DNA of 64,000 nt, taken from contig FTLJ01000147.1 in assembly GCA_900155495.1 (NCBI GenBank), positions 62,001 through 126,000 on the forward strand, in the 5' to 3' direction. Made by a program: the position numbers and the translations under genes. This DNA comes from Porogramme epimiltina (Eukaryota; Basidiomycota; Agaricomycetes; Polyporales; Polyporaceae). Under the pieces are notes generated by a model, which saw only the letters and a list, made by a program, of their open reading frames with translations, had not been told where the DNA came from and did no database searches. This document shows positions 44,601-57,700 of the stretch, piece by piece. Position 1 is the stretch's first letter; each line of letters begins with the position of its first letter.

Positions 44601-47600
44601 GGATGGACAGGAGGGCGTACCTGGCTGATGAAGGGGGGTCCTAGTTGATCCGAGGCCCTGCGCAATTTTTTCGAGGCCTTTCGGGGAGTGTGCTCAGCCT
44701 CGGCTTGACTTCGAGGCGCTGAGGTACGATGGCAAACGAGGCCCGATCTTGCACGACATTCGTAGTCCGGTCGGGCCCTTCGGAAAAGGAGGACCTCCGC
44801 GAGACGTCAGCGTCGCGTTTGGCGACCCGAGTTCGCGGCGGTGGCGGTGCCCTACAGGTGCCGGCGACCGTAAGCTTTATTGGTGTTTGCATACTTCGTG
44901 CGAGAGGAGCTTCGTCCATCGGGTTGACAGTGGAAAGGTGCCGGGAAGTACACGCAAGCAGGTAAACGTGGATCGGTAAAGAATAACAGAAACGTCTGTT
45001 TGATGAGTAAACGATATTGATAAGGTCCGAACAATATTTCTGGGCGGGCGCCTCGGAAATACCTGTAGGCGGGAGAGACCGAGTAGAGTCAACGTTACAA
45101 AAGACTAGTCAACTAAGCACGATAGAAGATATTAAAATTCACCGTTGGACTGGAAGGTAATGGAGATGCATGAAAGTTGGCGATCAAATAGCGGGCTGAG
45201 TGATCACAGACCATGTGTCCTGGCTGAGTGTTTGGGACATATGTCAATCATGAATGTTCAAGTTCCGGTGAATCTTCAGGCGCCGAGATAAATATTTGGC
45301 AAGTCTAGGGGTAGAATTGAACTCAAGAAATGAGTCAGAGGGTGAGCATCGTCCACTAGAAGCTCGGCTTGACGATGACTACCCGGCGCTCAATTAGTCG
45401 TTGATGCGTCACAGACGACTGGGATTTCCACCGGAAGGCCTGGTGATATTTGTTGATGGCGCAAAGTTGGCGGATGCATAAGCTAAAAGTCGTGTAGACT
45501 TTGGCTGTGCCCTTCGGTTTTGGAGGGAGGAAATCAACTTGAAAATTGGAGCCGCTCGTTCAATGACTAGGAAGTGTTGGCCATGGAAGGACTGAGGTTC
45601 GGATGAGCCGATTGTCAAGACAAAAGAAACGGGAGGGAAGGTGGAGGATGGGAAGCAACCGCTTGACCTACGTGGCACAATGAGGGAAAATAATAGCGTT
45701 TCGAACTTGGAGTGGTGTGAACAATTTCTGATGATTGGCTTTGCAAGTGTTCGTAGCGTATTTATCAAGCGCTGCCTCTGATGAGATATTCGTAAATCGT
45801 CCGCCACACAGCCCATGCCAAGATAAATGCCGACGTACATGCACGGTAGGACAGGCGCCTTGGGCCTGCCTCCTGAGCTCGCGGCAGCTACTCTACGCCG
45901 CTTGGCCCGAACTTAGCCCACTTGGCTAGACTGGTTTGTGGGTGCACTACGAGAAGTTGCCGTAACTTTACTGGGACGGTGGTTGATGTAACTGAGCATT
46001 CGTGGGAGGATGAACAGGGTCACGCAGCTCACTTTCTGCTTAACAGGCAATCAAGGCGACGTGGGAGTCGCCTGCGCTGGAGGAGAGTTATTGATGGCGC
46101 ATATCAGGATCTTGGGCGCGCCGGAAGCAGATAAAGGGAACGACGTCTACAAGAAAGGTCAAGGTCAGCCGCTGCAGCACGATGAATGGTAAGGCCGCAG
46201 GAGCACGGGGATTGAGGGTTCCGCCCGCGAAGCGCGACAGATTTATATAAGGTCAAGGGGTAACAGAAGACATGTGGCACGACCATTTGCAGCCCGACCG
46301 TACGATATTTCGTGCAGTGCCCGTTCTGGCTCCGTCGGAGGCCGAGACGCTGCCGAGTCACTGAATCCTGATACGACAAATGAATTGGATGAGCGGTCCG
46401 CCGTAAATGCGTTCATCTGAGGTTATCCGACTGGGGTGAACAAAAGAAATGTCCTTTAAGGCCTAGCGTCACGACAACAGGCACAAGCACTTCCCGCGTC
46501 GTCGTGTCCGAGGTTGATATCCCAGTCCACGCAGCCTGTGGGACGGTTGCTAGCGTAGAGACGTTCGCCACATCCGACTTATCAAAGCTATTCATGACCT
46601 GCTGCGTCGACTCGCTTGTGGGCACATTCTCTAGCCTGCGCCGCTAGACTGGGATTTACGCTCTAAGCTCCACGCCAACGTGCCGTATACAGAGATAGGG
46701 CGGGTGAGTGTTAGCGAGTATATTCCTCACCTGTGGGGCATGGCTGGGAGTGGCCACGGGGCGACAGGCGAAGTAGCACCTGATGGCGACGTGTGGCTGA
46801 GCCGACCCAGGCCCAATCAGGGTGACGTCGTCACACCGGCCGAGATATGATGGCGCACGGTCCGGATGTCTACTTCCAAAAGTTCTGTCAGCGGTTTGCA
46901 TTCCGGACGGCACGGGCGCGAACCTACGACAAAAATACGCGACGGCGCCGGCAGGGGGATTTGGACAGAAACCTGCCATAGAGCTCTCCAGCCCAGGCTC
47001 TCACGCGGGCGCTGTTAGTTGAAGTAGGGTTGCGGGTACTGGGGGAGCGCGGGCCGGAGAGGCTACACCCCATAACCTTGCGGCCTGGTCAGTGGGGGCT
47101 CCGAGTCGGAATGAAGCTCTTGGGAGACACTCACAAGACCACAAGATGCTCCGAAAGGGCACGTCTTGCTGCAGCTGGTTCCTTCTCCCGTGGCGCCTCC
47201 CAGAACATGCGTCTGTGGCCCTGTATTCGCAGAACACACACATAGGGGGGATGTAAAGGTGCCGGCATCCGACCTTGCGGCGACAGCGGAGACCCAGCGG
47301 GACACGGGGACAGTGTGTGGGCTTGCACGCTGGACGGGACGTCCTTGAGAGCCGGTCGCTCCGGTTATCGACGGGGAATCGCCGCGGAGAGGGAGTATAG
47401 ACGACTTGGGAACATTCTAGATGACCTTTGGAGAACAAGGACGAGCGGCGTGGACGTCACTTGCAGCGTGGACTCGGACGGGACGGGGAAGGAATGCGAA
47501 CATCCGTGTATCCAGATCCTAATATCCACGTTTGAGCAAATAAAGATCCGATAGCACTCGTTCGCCGTCGATATCCGTATTTGCCTAACGGGGCATATGG

Positions 47601-50600
47601 AAGGTGGACAACGGTGAATTATGTGACTATATGGGCACAGAAGATCAACGACAGAGTGCTCGCGTAAAGGGGAATGCACTGCCACCTTTCAGGAGGACGC
47701 CTATTGATAGGGATGCTTTCTCTATCCCTGGAAGTATCGCGTCGGGGAGCCATGGGAGAAAGGGGAAAGAAGTGTGCCGGAGCCGGACGGGATGGGCCTG
47801 AGAAAACCTGGGCAGAAGGAAAGGTGGGGTCAGGTTCGGTGGCAGAGAACTGAAGGAGATCATACGTGAATGGTAGTCTTGACATAGAGAAGCTCACGAG
47901 GCCAACATGAGTCACAAAGACGTACTGGTCGTGCGAGGCGTATGCCACTCGGACGGACTCTGGGATGAGGGTGTGTCCCTGGAGACTTGTCTGGGCTCCG
48001 CGGGCCCCTACGTGTTCCCGGGCATGGCTGGGATCTGTTGAGACGCGGCCTACATGAGCCCACAGCTGGTTGCGGGCAGTAGTTCGAGAGCAATTGCGTC
48101 CGGGCAGTCGGCGGCCGCGCAGTCTCTCGATCGTTGGATAGAGACACCGGTCGTGGCTGGTAAGGACAGTGCACCCGACACTCTGGCGCCTCGCCATATA
48201 CTCCCTCGGCAATCCGCGGCCGCAGGTACGCACGCCACAGCTCACCTGGTCTCTCATCCTCTCCGCGAGGAGCCCATCGCCCTCAGCTGCACACCGGCGT
48301 CCCATCAGTCCAGCATGCTACCAGGTGTGTGTCCGATGTCGGCCCAGCTGTCCACGCCTTGCTCAACGGCGCGTCTATAGTACACATGCAGCCCGCCTTT
48401 TCCACGACAGGCACGGAGGGCCCCTACCCGAGCGTCCTCTGTCCGCAGACGAGACTCCGAGGCCCCCTTCTATCGGCACGGATCTGTGGGCATAATGAAC
48501 TCGGCGCGCGCAAGCCGTCCTCTAACGGGCGGAGCGTCGCCCGCCTCCGCCACACCCCGTTCGAACCGCCGCGCATGATGTGAAGAGCGCACCATCATCG
48601 GCCCGACGCGGAGGTTGTTGGCGAATCGTGTGCGTCCGCACGACGCGCGCACTGCGCGGGCGTGGCCCGCCCCCGTCTTACATAAAACCCGACTCTCCTC
48701 CCAGTCGGCGTCGACCGCCCCCCTTGTGGCCCCCACCTTGTCCTGCCGCCGCCGCGAGCCTCCACGGCGCTGGGGGCGCCGAGCTGCGCCTCAACTGAGC
48801 TGTCTTCGCGATTACGCCGGCGGCGAGCCGCCTTACACGCACTACCGACGACCGCAGGCGCCCGGAAACACCGAGGATGGCTGCCACAGGTAGGCAGGAT
48901 TCTGTATTTTGCGGGGGCTGAGCGAATGATGCCGACGTTGCCACAGGTCCCAAGCGTGGACATGTGCTGTCGAGGGCTGTCGCAGGGGAAGCCTCTCCAC
49001 GTCCACGCGCCATCCTCCGAGGCCTATGGTGCGCCAGCCATTGTCTATCGCAGCGCCCCTCGTCGCGACGGTGCAGTGTCTGTTATTCTCTATTCGTGCC
49101 GCGGTCGTCAACCTGTGCGCGTTGCCCGTTGCGCGCGGAGTTTGAGACGCCTCGTGCTCAGTAGTCGACGCGCCTCGCCGCCGGACATACGATTGGCGGT
49201 CGGGCGTTTTCGATTGTGCTCGTCGCCTGACATATCGCCGGTGGCACGCCGTTCATGACCGTCCCGGTGCGTGTGGTTAATTGCCGGCTGGATGGAGACC
49301 CGTTCCCCACGTCCATGGGGAGCTGATCTCCAGCACGCCCTCGAGCTGGTTTTAATTTGAAGACAGGAGACACGGTCGTGGAGGGGCGGTGAGGTGCGCG
49401 GCGGTCGGCGGCGGTATTCAAACAATTGCCCACAATCTGATAGCACAGTATGCATCCTCAGTCATCTGGTGATGAGCGGGAAATCAAAATGCAAATGTCC
49501 TGCCTCAAGGCAAGAAGGTTAACCGAAAATAAGCTGGGCTACCGTACGACAGACTCTGCAGGGCCGAGGAGCTTGGTGTATTCGTGGCACCAGTCTAGCG
49601 TATACGATACTACATAGTCCGACAGCGCCGTGGATCCGTCCCAAAGCCGGGAGGGCACGTACATGGAGCGATTGTCTAAACCCAGTTGAATGAATGGAGA
49701 CTCGGTTGAACACGAGGGGCGACTGCACTGGGGCGGGGCCCCCAACGGTCTTACGTATTGTGAGTTTGAACGGTGGGAAGGCTGTCCCACGAGGATGACG
49801 GATATAATGATTATGGTAGTGACAGTGCGGACAGACGAGGGTGGAGACAATGGCCGGGCAGGCGGACCAGGTGCGTGGCAAAATTAGGATAATCGGGTGT
49901 GCGAGCTGCCTGAGATAGAAGAGACGGCGAGCGGGATGAGAGACGATAGAGCGGAAAGGGAGGAAGGGAGAGGATGGTCGAGGAGAGGGTTGGAGGCGTG
50001 CCTGACGGGTGGCAGTTGTGATACGCCCCGGGGCGGATCGGGGATGCCCGGTGCCTCGCTCAGGCTGGAGGAGCGAGTTAGCCTTGCTTTGTACGGGCGG
50101 GCCCAGGTGTGTGTCACAGAGCAAGGCGCGCGTTCGGGGGGACGCTCAACATATGAAAGCGAGGGGCGGGCGGGGCTAGGAGGAAGAGAAGAGCGCGGGC
50201 GGTTCTCTCTGGTGGTGTTAGCGCTGGGTGGATGGGCGCTGGTGTCGTCTGCCTTCTGGCCGACTTCGGAGGCGGGGCAGGGAGAGCGGCACAAGGCCGG
50301 CGTTCTCGCCGGGGGAATATTCGTGGAATATTGGGGTCAAGTGGGGCGCGGGCGGCGGGCTGCGTTCCCGGCGATGCCCCGGTGGACCGCCCGAATGAGG
50401 CAGGCGAGACTAATTAGGCGGCCGAGGGCGGGCGCGAATCCGGGCAAAAGGGGAGGCTGGCTGTGTGCCGTGATTTGAGGTAGAAATACCCAAGGGGCGC
50501 GCCTCCGCGCGTGCAAGCACGATTCTGCACTCTCTCGACGTCCACCCGCTCTCCCGTCCAAGGCTCCCCCGGCCCCTTCTTTACGACCTGCACGAACTTG

Positions 50601-50852
50601 CACGACGTATATCTGCTTATTATCTTTTATCGCCCTCTTCGAATCCTTCTCCTCTCTCGCACCCTTCACGACCCCCAACCCCGATCGTTTACCCTTGAGG
50701 CACGTCTCCCCGCACCCCCTCCCCCCCACTCGCTGACCATCCCCCCAGATCTGCACAATCTACACTCTCGTTTCCTGCACTTTGAGGTTTGTATCCTTTC
50801 CTCTCCGCCCCTACAAGACCCGCCCCCGTGCTCAGCCCCCCTGCCAGCAGAC
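41667..50852. other. 9.2-kb block without a supportable gene
   Basis: Many open frames of 60-230 codons on both strands, but none shows a known domain, a matching intron chain or a believable amino-acid composition. Base composition shifts along it: GC-rich and CpG-dense (42400-44700, 47800-50400) with a more AT-rich island (44950-46700). TATA-like words occur (for example TATATAA near 46235), and CT-rich runs near 50520-50850 form the leader of the Ras gene. No tRNA or rRNA recognised, and no terminal repeats or transposase. It may hold non-coding RNA, degenerate mobile DNA or fast-evolving small genes. Confidence 0.4.
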
Positions 50853-51711
50853 ATGGATAGCTGGAGAGTAGCCGTTCTTGGTGATGGAGGCGTTGGCAAG
50901 ACCGCTTTGGCTGTCCAGGTGCGTCCGGTCTGTGTCCTACGCATGCTTGTAGCTCACGCACCTCTAGTTCACGCTCAACTGTTTCGTTGGTAAGCCCTGT
51001 CCGACACCCGCACACCCAAGCGCGCTCTGAACGCAGCCCCTACCCGGATATCCTTCTATAGAGGTGTGTGCCTTCACAGTGGGTCGCGTGGAGGGGAATG
51101 CTCATTTTCTTCCAAGACATACGATCCCACGATAGAAGATGCGTATCGAAAGCAGCTGGTTGTCGACAACCGCATGTGCTTCGTTGAGGTGATCGATACG
51201 GCAGGACAAGGTGTGTCACGCTCATCCCAAATCACCGGCGTGTTTGCTGATCGTTTCTCACGTCCAGAGGAGTATGCGACGCTTCGGGACCAATGGGTCA
51301 GGTATGAGGGTCCTTTATTCGCGTTATACTCGATCCGACGTTTTCTTTAGGGAAGGCCAGGGCTTTATCCTGGTGTACTCGATCGCATCGCGGGCGACAT
51401 TTGATCGGCTCGATGTCTTCCGGCAAGCCATGTTGAAAGTCAAGCGACAGAAGCCGGTCTTCATGCTTGTCGGCAACAAATGCGACAAACAATACGAGCG
51501 AGAGGTCTCGAGAGAAGAGGGCGCGGCGCTGGCGCGGCAGTTCGGCTGCCAGTTCCTAGAAACATCAGCAAAAACGGCGCATAACGTGGAGCAGCTCTTC
51601 ATGAACCTTGTCCGACTACTTCGCTCGACGAAGCAACAGGAGCAAGGTGTGCCGGGTCCCATCGTACGTTCACCGGAGAAGGAGAAGAAGCGCAAGTGTA
51701 TTACATTGTAG
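50853..51711 (+). CDS. Ras-family small GTPase
   Basis: Exons 50853-50918, 50968-50989, 51062-51063 (2 nt), 51117-51210, 51268-51301, 51351-51711; 192 aa. P-loop GDGGVGKT at 10-17, switch I Y32-DPT35-IED, DTAGQ with Gln61, EEYATLRDQWVR, NKCD and ETSA. Residue numbers match H-Ras exactly (Lys16, Tyr32, Thr35, Gln61) only if the 2-nt exon AG is included; without it the frame is lost. The tail is basic (KEKKRK) and ends CITL, a CaaX box with Leu predicting geranylgeranylation. A plasma-membrane or endomembrane signalling switch; whether it is closer to Ras, Rsr1 or Rheb-like proteins is unsettled, but ordinary Ras effector-loop residues are kept. The N-terminus MDSWRVAVLG is a little unusual. 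Confidence 0.9.
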
Positions 51712-53645
51712 GGCACCCCAGGACTGTATAGAACTGACCCATCTTCCGCTACTTACCTCCTTTCTATGATACCACCTCTTCACGTTTCTCGTTGGGTTTA
51801 TTACGTCTTCGGGCTCCCCTTCGGGGCCAAATGTGGCCCTACAGCGACGATCTTCTCACTTGCTTTTCAATGTACATATATCCCCTCACGTAAAGTGGCT
51901 GTACATTGTGCTCTGGACGTCTACTCGCACGAGACGATACATACGACGACTTTCTCCAGGTCTACTCCGAGTGTGTGGCTGAGAGCCAGGCGCGTGCCTT
52001 CCGATCGCCCGATGAATCCGTATAATGTGCAGCGGCTGTCCGGCATGCGGCGTGGGCACAACCCTCTCTAATCTGACATACGCTCTGACGTTGACAGATT
52101 CATAAATGGACTAGCGACATATTCCTGTAGGGGCGTCGTTATATCACCAACATACGTAGTGCCCCATGCATGCTGCCAGCCTTGGGGAAAGGGTCTCTAT
52201 TTATGCTCGATTTATGCAGTAATTGGTGGATGGGTCCCGGCCACGGGCCGCTGAGGCACCACTTCATCAAGTGGCGAGCGGGAGGTGCCACCACAGACAA
52301 CGTGGCCCGATAGACCAGGCGGGACCGGCGCAACAGCCCCCATACGTGCTGTTGTGATATTTTATTGTGCCCTCGTCTCGCCCATCTGTTCTGCTTGGAA
52401 GTCCTCCCAGGTCTTGGGCATGTGCCCAGCGAGTGACGAGCTCCGTGCTCACATGGAAAATCATCACTGGAGATCGGGCTCTATACTGCTCGCGCGCGGC
52501 GCCGGGCGTGCGAGGAGCATCCTCGGTCCCGCGCGTCCAGGGACGGGCGGGCAGCGCCAGGGCGGTGTCGTGCGTGGGGGCGGCGGTTTGGCTGCAATTT
52601 ACCGCAGGCGGCGAGGCACGCACCCCCGGCCTTCTCGCGACCCTGGGGCGTGCGCGCAGACAGGCCTGGGTGGGGACCGGCGAGGGGCGGCGGATCCAGC
52701 GTCGAGTCCCGCCGGTACCGAGCACCGCGCTCCCCCCTCCCCTGGATGTTGGATCGGGTCTCACGGCCCTGGGGCGACTTGCGGCTTGTGGGCGCGCGAG
52801 GGCGGCAGCCAAGCTCGTAATCCTGCGGCGCCTCCCAGCGGGCTCACATGCCTCCGAGGACCGCATCGGAAGTGGTGGGACTGGGCGCGGGGTCCGGCCT
52901 GGGGCGGCGCGCAGCCATGGCGGACGCTAGCAAGCAAGCTCGCGCGTGCAATACGGAGTGGTGGCCGCTGTGCGGGGTGACCGGGTGTGCACAGTGCGCA
53001 CTAGTATGGTTATCCGGGGCGGCTCCCTCTTGCAGAGCGGATGACGCATGGCGAGGAAGCCGTTCTAAGTGACGCCGTGGCCATGTTTGCTCATTCTATT
53101 TGCGTCTAGTTGCGGATTCGTGACGCCGGTACGGCGAGGGGGCGGCGGACGTTCGGCATCTTAGACGACTTGGCTCCAAGTCGGGCAGACTTTGGCCGCA
53201 AACCTCGGCCGAGGAGCGCGCTGTAGAGTGTGAGTCCGAGGACGTCCGTGGAGGACCGTGGGCGCCCGATGGGAGGCGTTGAGTATAGAAAACGTCGACG
53301 TGTCGCGCCCGCATTCATGGAATCATTCGGGGTTCTTGGGTGGGCGGGGCCCGGCTGACAGAGGTTTAGTGGGGGCGACGAATGGTTCGCAGTGCACTAG
53401 TTGGCCTTTGGTTTTGCCTCAAACCCTGCGGCCGACGGGCACCGACTGTGGGACTGAATGGACGGAAGGATGTCGAGCGCAATACGTCATCGTATACAGC
53501 TCGGAAGCTTCGAGAGGCAGCCGTGAGCAAATGTTATAAGTCTGACGTACGGTAAATTATCCACTACACAACAGATGACGGGGTATCCGGCAAATTATGT
53601 CCTCCAAGCCGGGCGCGCGCTGACCCCGCAGCAGCGGCCCTCAAT
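51712..53645. other. Intergenic region between the Ras gene and PXMP4
   Basis: 1.93 kb in which two genes converge. The first 350 bp are the 3' region of the Ras gene (T-rich, no poly-A signal clearly visible). The rest is GC-rich; long frames at 52285-52980 are compositionally biased and show no domain. Confidence 0.45.
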
Positions 53646-54384
53646 CTACTTGTTGTGCCAGAGCAGCGTCCGGAGGTCATGCCAGTGGTTCGAGTCGCGG
53701 TAGAGGTACGTCATCGAGTTGAACATGCCCGGCTGAATCGTTTCTCCGCGCTCCTGGAAGAGCCACATCACCGCGCCCCAGACGACGGCGGCGAAGATGG
53801 AGAACTGGCGGGCATCGGGGGGTAGCGGCCGTCCCGGCGCCGCGGTCGTCTTGGAATAGGGCGTCTTCGCGCGGGCGATGAACGAAGCGACGACGCGCGA
53901 ACAGACGTAGAGTACGATCTGGAAGGGAGTGGGGGTTGTGTGGGCACGAGATGGAAGAACTTAATGTATGCGGGACGCACCTGTTCGTTCACAGCATTCC
54001 GCTCGCCGAACACGACGTATCCGCCAATGAGCCCTGCAACGAACGTGTCCGAGCTGCGCTCCTTGCCCCCGCTGGCCTTCTTCTGCACAAGCAGCAGCGT
54101 CTTGTACAGCGCGACGAACTTGGCGAGGTTAAGGGCGTGCTGCCGCGTTGCCCGATAGATCGTCTTCAGACGCGTCTGCCAACTGCACTTGCGGAGTTAG
54201 TGTTAAGAGATATGCCCGTCCAATGAAAGTGCACGTACTCTCCCCGGCCAAAGAGAATGGCCATAATTAGTGCATGCGGGAAGCGCACTTTCACGCCATA
54301 GACGAATCCGTTGCGTGCTCCCTTCAGGACCCCAAGGTAATCATGATACGCGGGGTTCGTGAGGACAGCCTGCAGCCCGGACAT
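53646..54384 (-). CDS. PXMP4: Peroxisomal membrane protein PXMP4/PMP24 (Tim17 family)
   Basis: Three minus-strand exons: 54384-54239, 54182-53981, 53918-53646; 206 aa, near the size of human PMP24 (212). Family blocks: PAYHDYLGVLKGARNGFVYG, KVRFPHALIMAILF, a helix with ATRQHALNLAKF, SSDTFVAGLIGGYVVFG followed by ERNAVNEQIVLYVCSRV, and the C-terminal VVWGAVMWLFQERGETIQP with SMTYLYRDSNHWHDL. An integral peroxisomal membrane protein of the Tim17/22/23/PMP24 group whose transport role is unknown. The open frame reaches back to 54504 but begins with GTG; the first ATG is at 54384. A TATA element (54534-54541) lies about 150 bp upstream. Confidence 0.93.
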
Positions 54385-54730
54385 GTTCAAAGCAGAAAGA
54401 GAGTCGTGGACGACGGCGACGACGGAAGAGGGTAATAGCGGGTTGCACAAAATCCGGGGTTGGGTCTCCTTGAGCCGGACGCCGAGCTCGCTACAACGGT
54501 CCACCTGGCACGCGGTGGCTGGGGCAGCAGGCGCTTATTTATAACAATCACATGTGCTGCCATTGGCTGATGATTCTTGCCCGCAAAATGTTTCTATGAC
54601 TTCCGCCTGCAAAATCTCACTCGGGCATGCAGTTCTAGTCTTCGGCGAGCGAGATCTTTCCTCGGAGCAGCGCAGAGAAACACTGGTAGAAATTTTATAT
54701 TAATTGTACATTCATGACTCCGAAAGAACG
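54385..54730. other. Spacer between PXMP4 and the chromodomain gene
   Basis: 346 bp holding the PXMP4 promoter and the 3' region of the chromodomain gene (AT-rich near 54690-54715). No gene. Confidence 0.45.
54534..54541 (-). promoter_or_regulatory. TATA box of PXMP4
   Basis: TATAAATA on the minus strand. With transcription starting about 30 bp downstream, the first ATG in the transcript is 54384, which supports the chosen start. Confidence 0.5.
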
Positions 54731-57700
54731 TCATTTCTTCGCAGGTCCGGAGGGAGCCGGTACACCGAAGAAGTCGTCTTTGAAGTCGAACCTCGATAGC
54801 GAAGAAGCCTCAATCTAAGCCAGCGATTAGCACGGACTCGGCTGAATTGTATCGCAATTGGGGCTTACCCCCGCGCTGTCTTCGGCGAAGTATTTGTCAC
54901 TTCGGCTCGTGATGACGACGAAACGCCGGTAGTTGTCCACGACGGTTGGCTGGATTTGCATTCGCCGGAGGTCCCGAGCGATTTCCTTCTCGATGGCCTG
55001 GGGGAGGTCGGCCTCCGACGTGTTCGCAAATTGCTCTGCAGCAACCCGGAGACTCTCCGCTAGGATCTCACGGGCATTCATCGACGGCAGCCGCAGCATC
55101 CATCGTGTCCACAGAAGTCTCGGGTCATTCTGCGGCGAAGCGTCCCGGGTAAGCTCAGGGGCATGCAAGAGCCCTACGTGGCCGTCCTCGATCATCTTGA
55201 GGAGCTCTTCGTAGACAAATTCACCTCTGTACAAAAACGTGAGCACTGCGCGGCAACTGGCGCATTTACGGCAAAAAAGGCTCACTCGTCATACACACGC
55301 AACGGGTGCTTGCCCTGGGACGTTAGCTTGGCGACCATGGCCACCACCGAAGGGAGCACGTAGCACTCCCAGAGTGGGTGCTCCGCTATCTTCTTGATGC
55401 GGTTGAAGAGGCGGAAGTGGCCCTCGATGATTGCAGCGGGCGTGAAGGTTACGATACCACCTGCGGTAGTGATCAGAAAGAAGAACCTGGGAGGAGCAAC
55501 GATCGCGGCGACGCACCAAGAGGATAGATCTCGCGGACGCCCCATCTTTCATGCGGAACGCTCGGATGTGTCCCGTATGTCATAAATCGGAGGTCGCACT
55601 GCTTCACTCGCCGCTCGGCGAGCGAGGGCAGTTGGTAAAACGATGGTAGCGACCCCACATGGACGAAGACGACGCGCACGTCTGCCTTGTGGCCAAGATC
55701 CTTCGCGCCGCAGGTCGATAAGATCGATTGGAGAAGTTGCGTCTCGTATCCGGGATCCGAGGACTGCCTGTCGGACTGGTGGTGCCAGATGCAGAACGGG
55801 CGGTTGGATTGCGACATAAAGTCGTACACGGATTTGGGGAAGCCAAGGATGTGGATAGCTTGATAGAAGCGTCTTTGCGAAATGACCTTGCGACCAGCCT
55901 CGGCCACTGACGGAGCGAATTCGGGGTCCACAGTGGATTTTGCGGTGAGCCTGGGTTTCCAATTCAGTGTACGGAATTCATTCCCCATCAACTCCCAAGG
56001 AACCAGCGCGATTTGGAGGCCTTCTGGTGTCATTGTGGTTGGAACTTTGAGTAAGAAGGCCGCAACCTTGTGCTTTGGAGGATACATAATCAACAACCCT
56101 ACGGGTCCCTTGTCAATGAACACATGGGCAAAGCAGAACTAAACAGACATATCAGGAATCTAGCATGCAATTGTTAAGTGCGGAAAATTTTACCAATGCC
56201 CGTTTATTCATGAACATGGTCAGTTGCTTGAGAGGTTCCACGTCCTTGTCTTCCTTGGGCTCCACCTTCGCAAACTGCTGCGTCGGGGAGCACGCCTGTA
56301 GGAACATGGGAAAAGCATGTAGCTGGTGAAAAGACGAGAAGCGGATAGCACCCTCAGGCGTGCATATACTGAATCGCAGGCCGTTTGCCAATGGTTCCGT
56401 TACGTCTGTCAGGGAGATGTCGCACACATGTTCCGCTTTGTCACGACTGGCGTCGATGAAAATCTGCCCAGACCACTTCCACTTCTTCTGAATCCTGCAG
56501 TGGCGTGAGACCAATGTCGACAAACATATCATTAGACCTACCGGGGAAGAGCTGCGATTCTCGGTGCAGTCCTAACAGGAACAGGGGGGGGCAGCATGCC
56601 AGCTTCCTCCCTGTTGTGAAATTAGCGGTGTTGGGTTTCCTAGGCAGTCCACATACCGCAACGGAGAAGCTATTCTGCACAAACGTTCAGCGACAGCCTG
56701 GTTCCATGGTGTGAAATACAGCTTACGAAGGGAGCATGTCTGAGAGAAATCTGTTAGCTTCTGCCATCGGGTCGTCTTGAGACGACATCGCAGGAGGTGC
56801 CTGAAGCATTGTGCTGCGACGGGGAAGTGGAATCCGCTTCCTATCATGTTCTCGTTAGGCCATATGTTCCGTGCATGCACGCTTCTTACGCACCCTGTTT
56901 CTGAGAGAGAAGGCGAAAGTACGCTCGCCGGAGAGAACTGTCCGATAGTAGGCGTGGAAACGTTTGGTGACTGTGGATGGTCAGAAGTAGAGGCGGATCG
57001 TCGGGGTAACGCAGGGACAGCGGTTTGGATAGGGGAGGGTCCGGCCACACCCATCGTGTCCTTTTTCTTCTTGAACGACATCTTTGACAGTTCCACTTTC
57101 TGGGAGACAGGTCGCTGGGCAACGAGGGCTTTTATCGAGTTCCCTACGGGCTCTGTGAATAATATAGGCATCTCTTGAACTTGCCGCTTCCGGGGAGGGT
57201 TGGCGGTGTCGTCCATGGACGGTCGCTTCGTGGGGACGGTCGAGCTGATCCGTGACAAAGGATCGGCAGTGGAGGCACCGAGAGCGACATCAGGCGAGGA
57301 GCCTTCTTTCTCATCGAAAAGGGAGTTTTCTGACGATTCCCCATCGGAGGCTTCCTGCGCCGGCTGGATAACAGGCCTCTTCTAGACATACAATGAGATC
57401 CGGGTCATCACGGAAATGTAGTGCCTACCATGGGCGGTATGATAATGGTGGGTCTCGGTTTCACCTGAGTAGAAAGCGGCTGATCATCTTCGGACTTGAC
57501 AGTTAGACAATAAGTCGAAGGTGAGTGTTTTGACTTCTATCATAACGCCAATACTCACGGAATCTTCTACAATCCTTGCTCGCTTCTTGCCCTTGGAAGA
57601 GCTTGAGTAAGAGGTACGGTCAGACGTCTCTGCCTTCGGTTGGTAAGCTTGACAATGCGACGCCAGTAATAGCAAGGGAGTGTATACCTTGACAGTCGAC

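Noticed and set aside
45409..45840. Minus-strand open frame of 143 codons in the AT-richer island
   Set aside because: More protein-like composition than its neighbours, but no domain, no flanking exons and no homologue I recognise; left uncalled.
54385..54504. N-terminal extension of PXMP4 to 54504
   Set aside because: It begins with GTG, there is no ATG, and the TATA box lies only 30 bp away, leaving no room for a leader.
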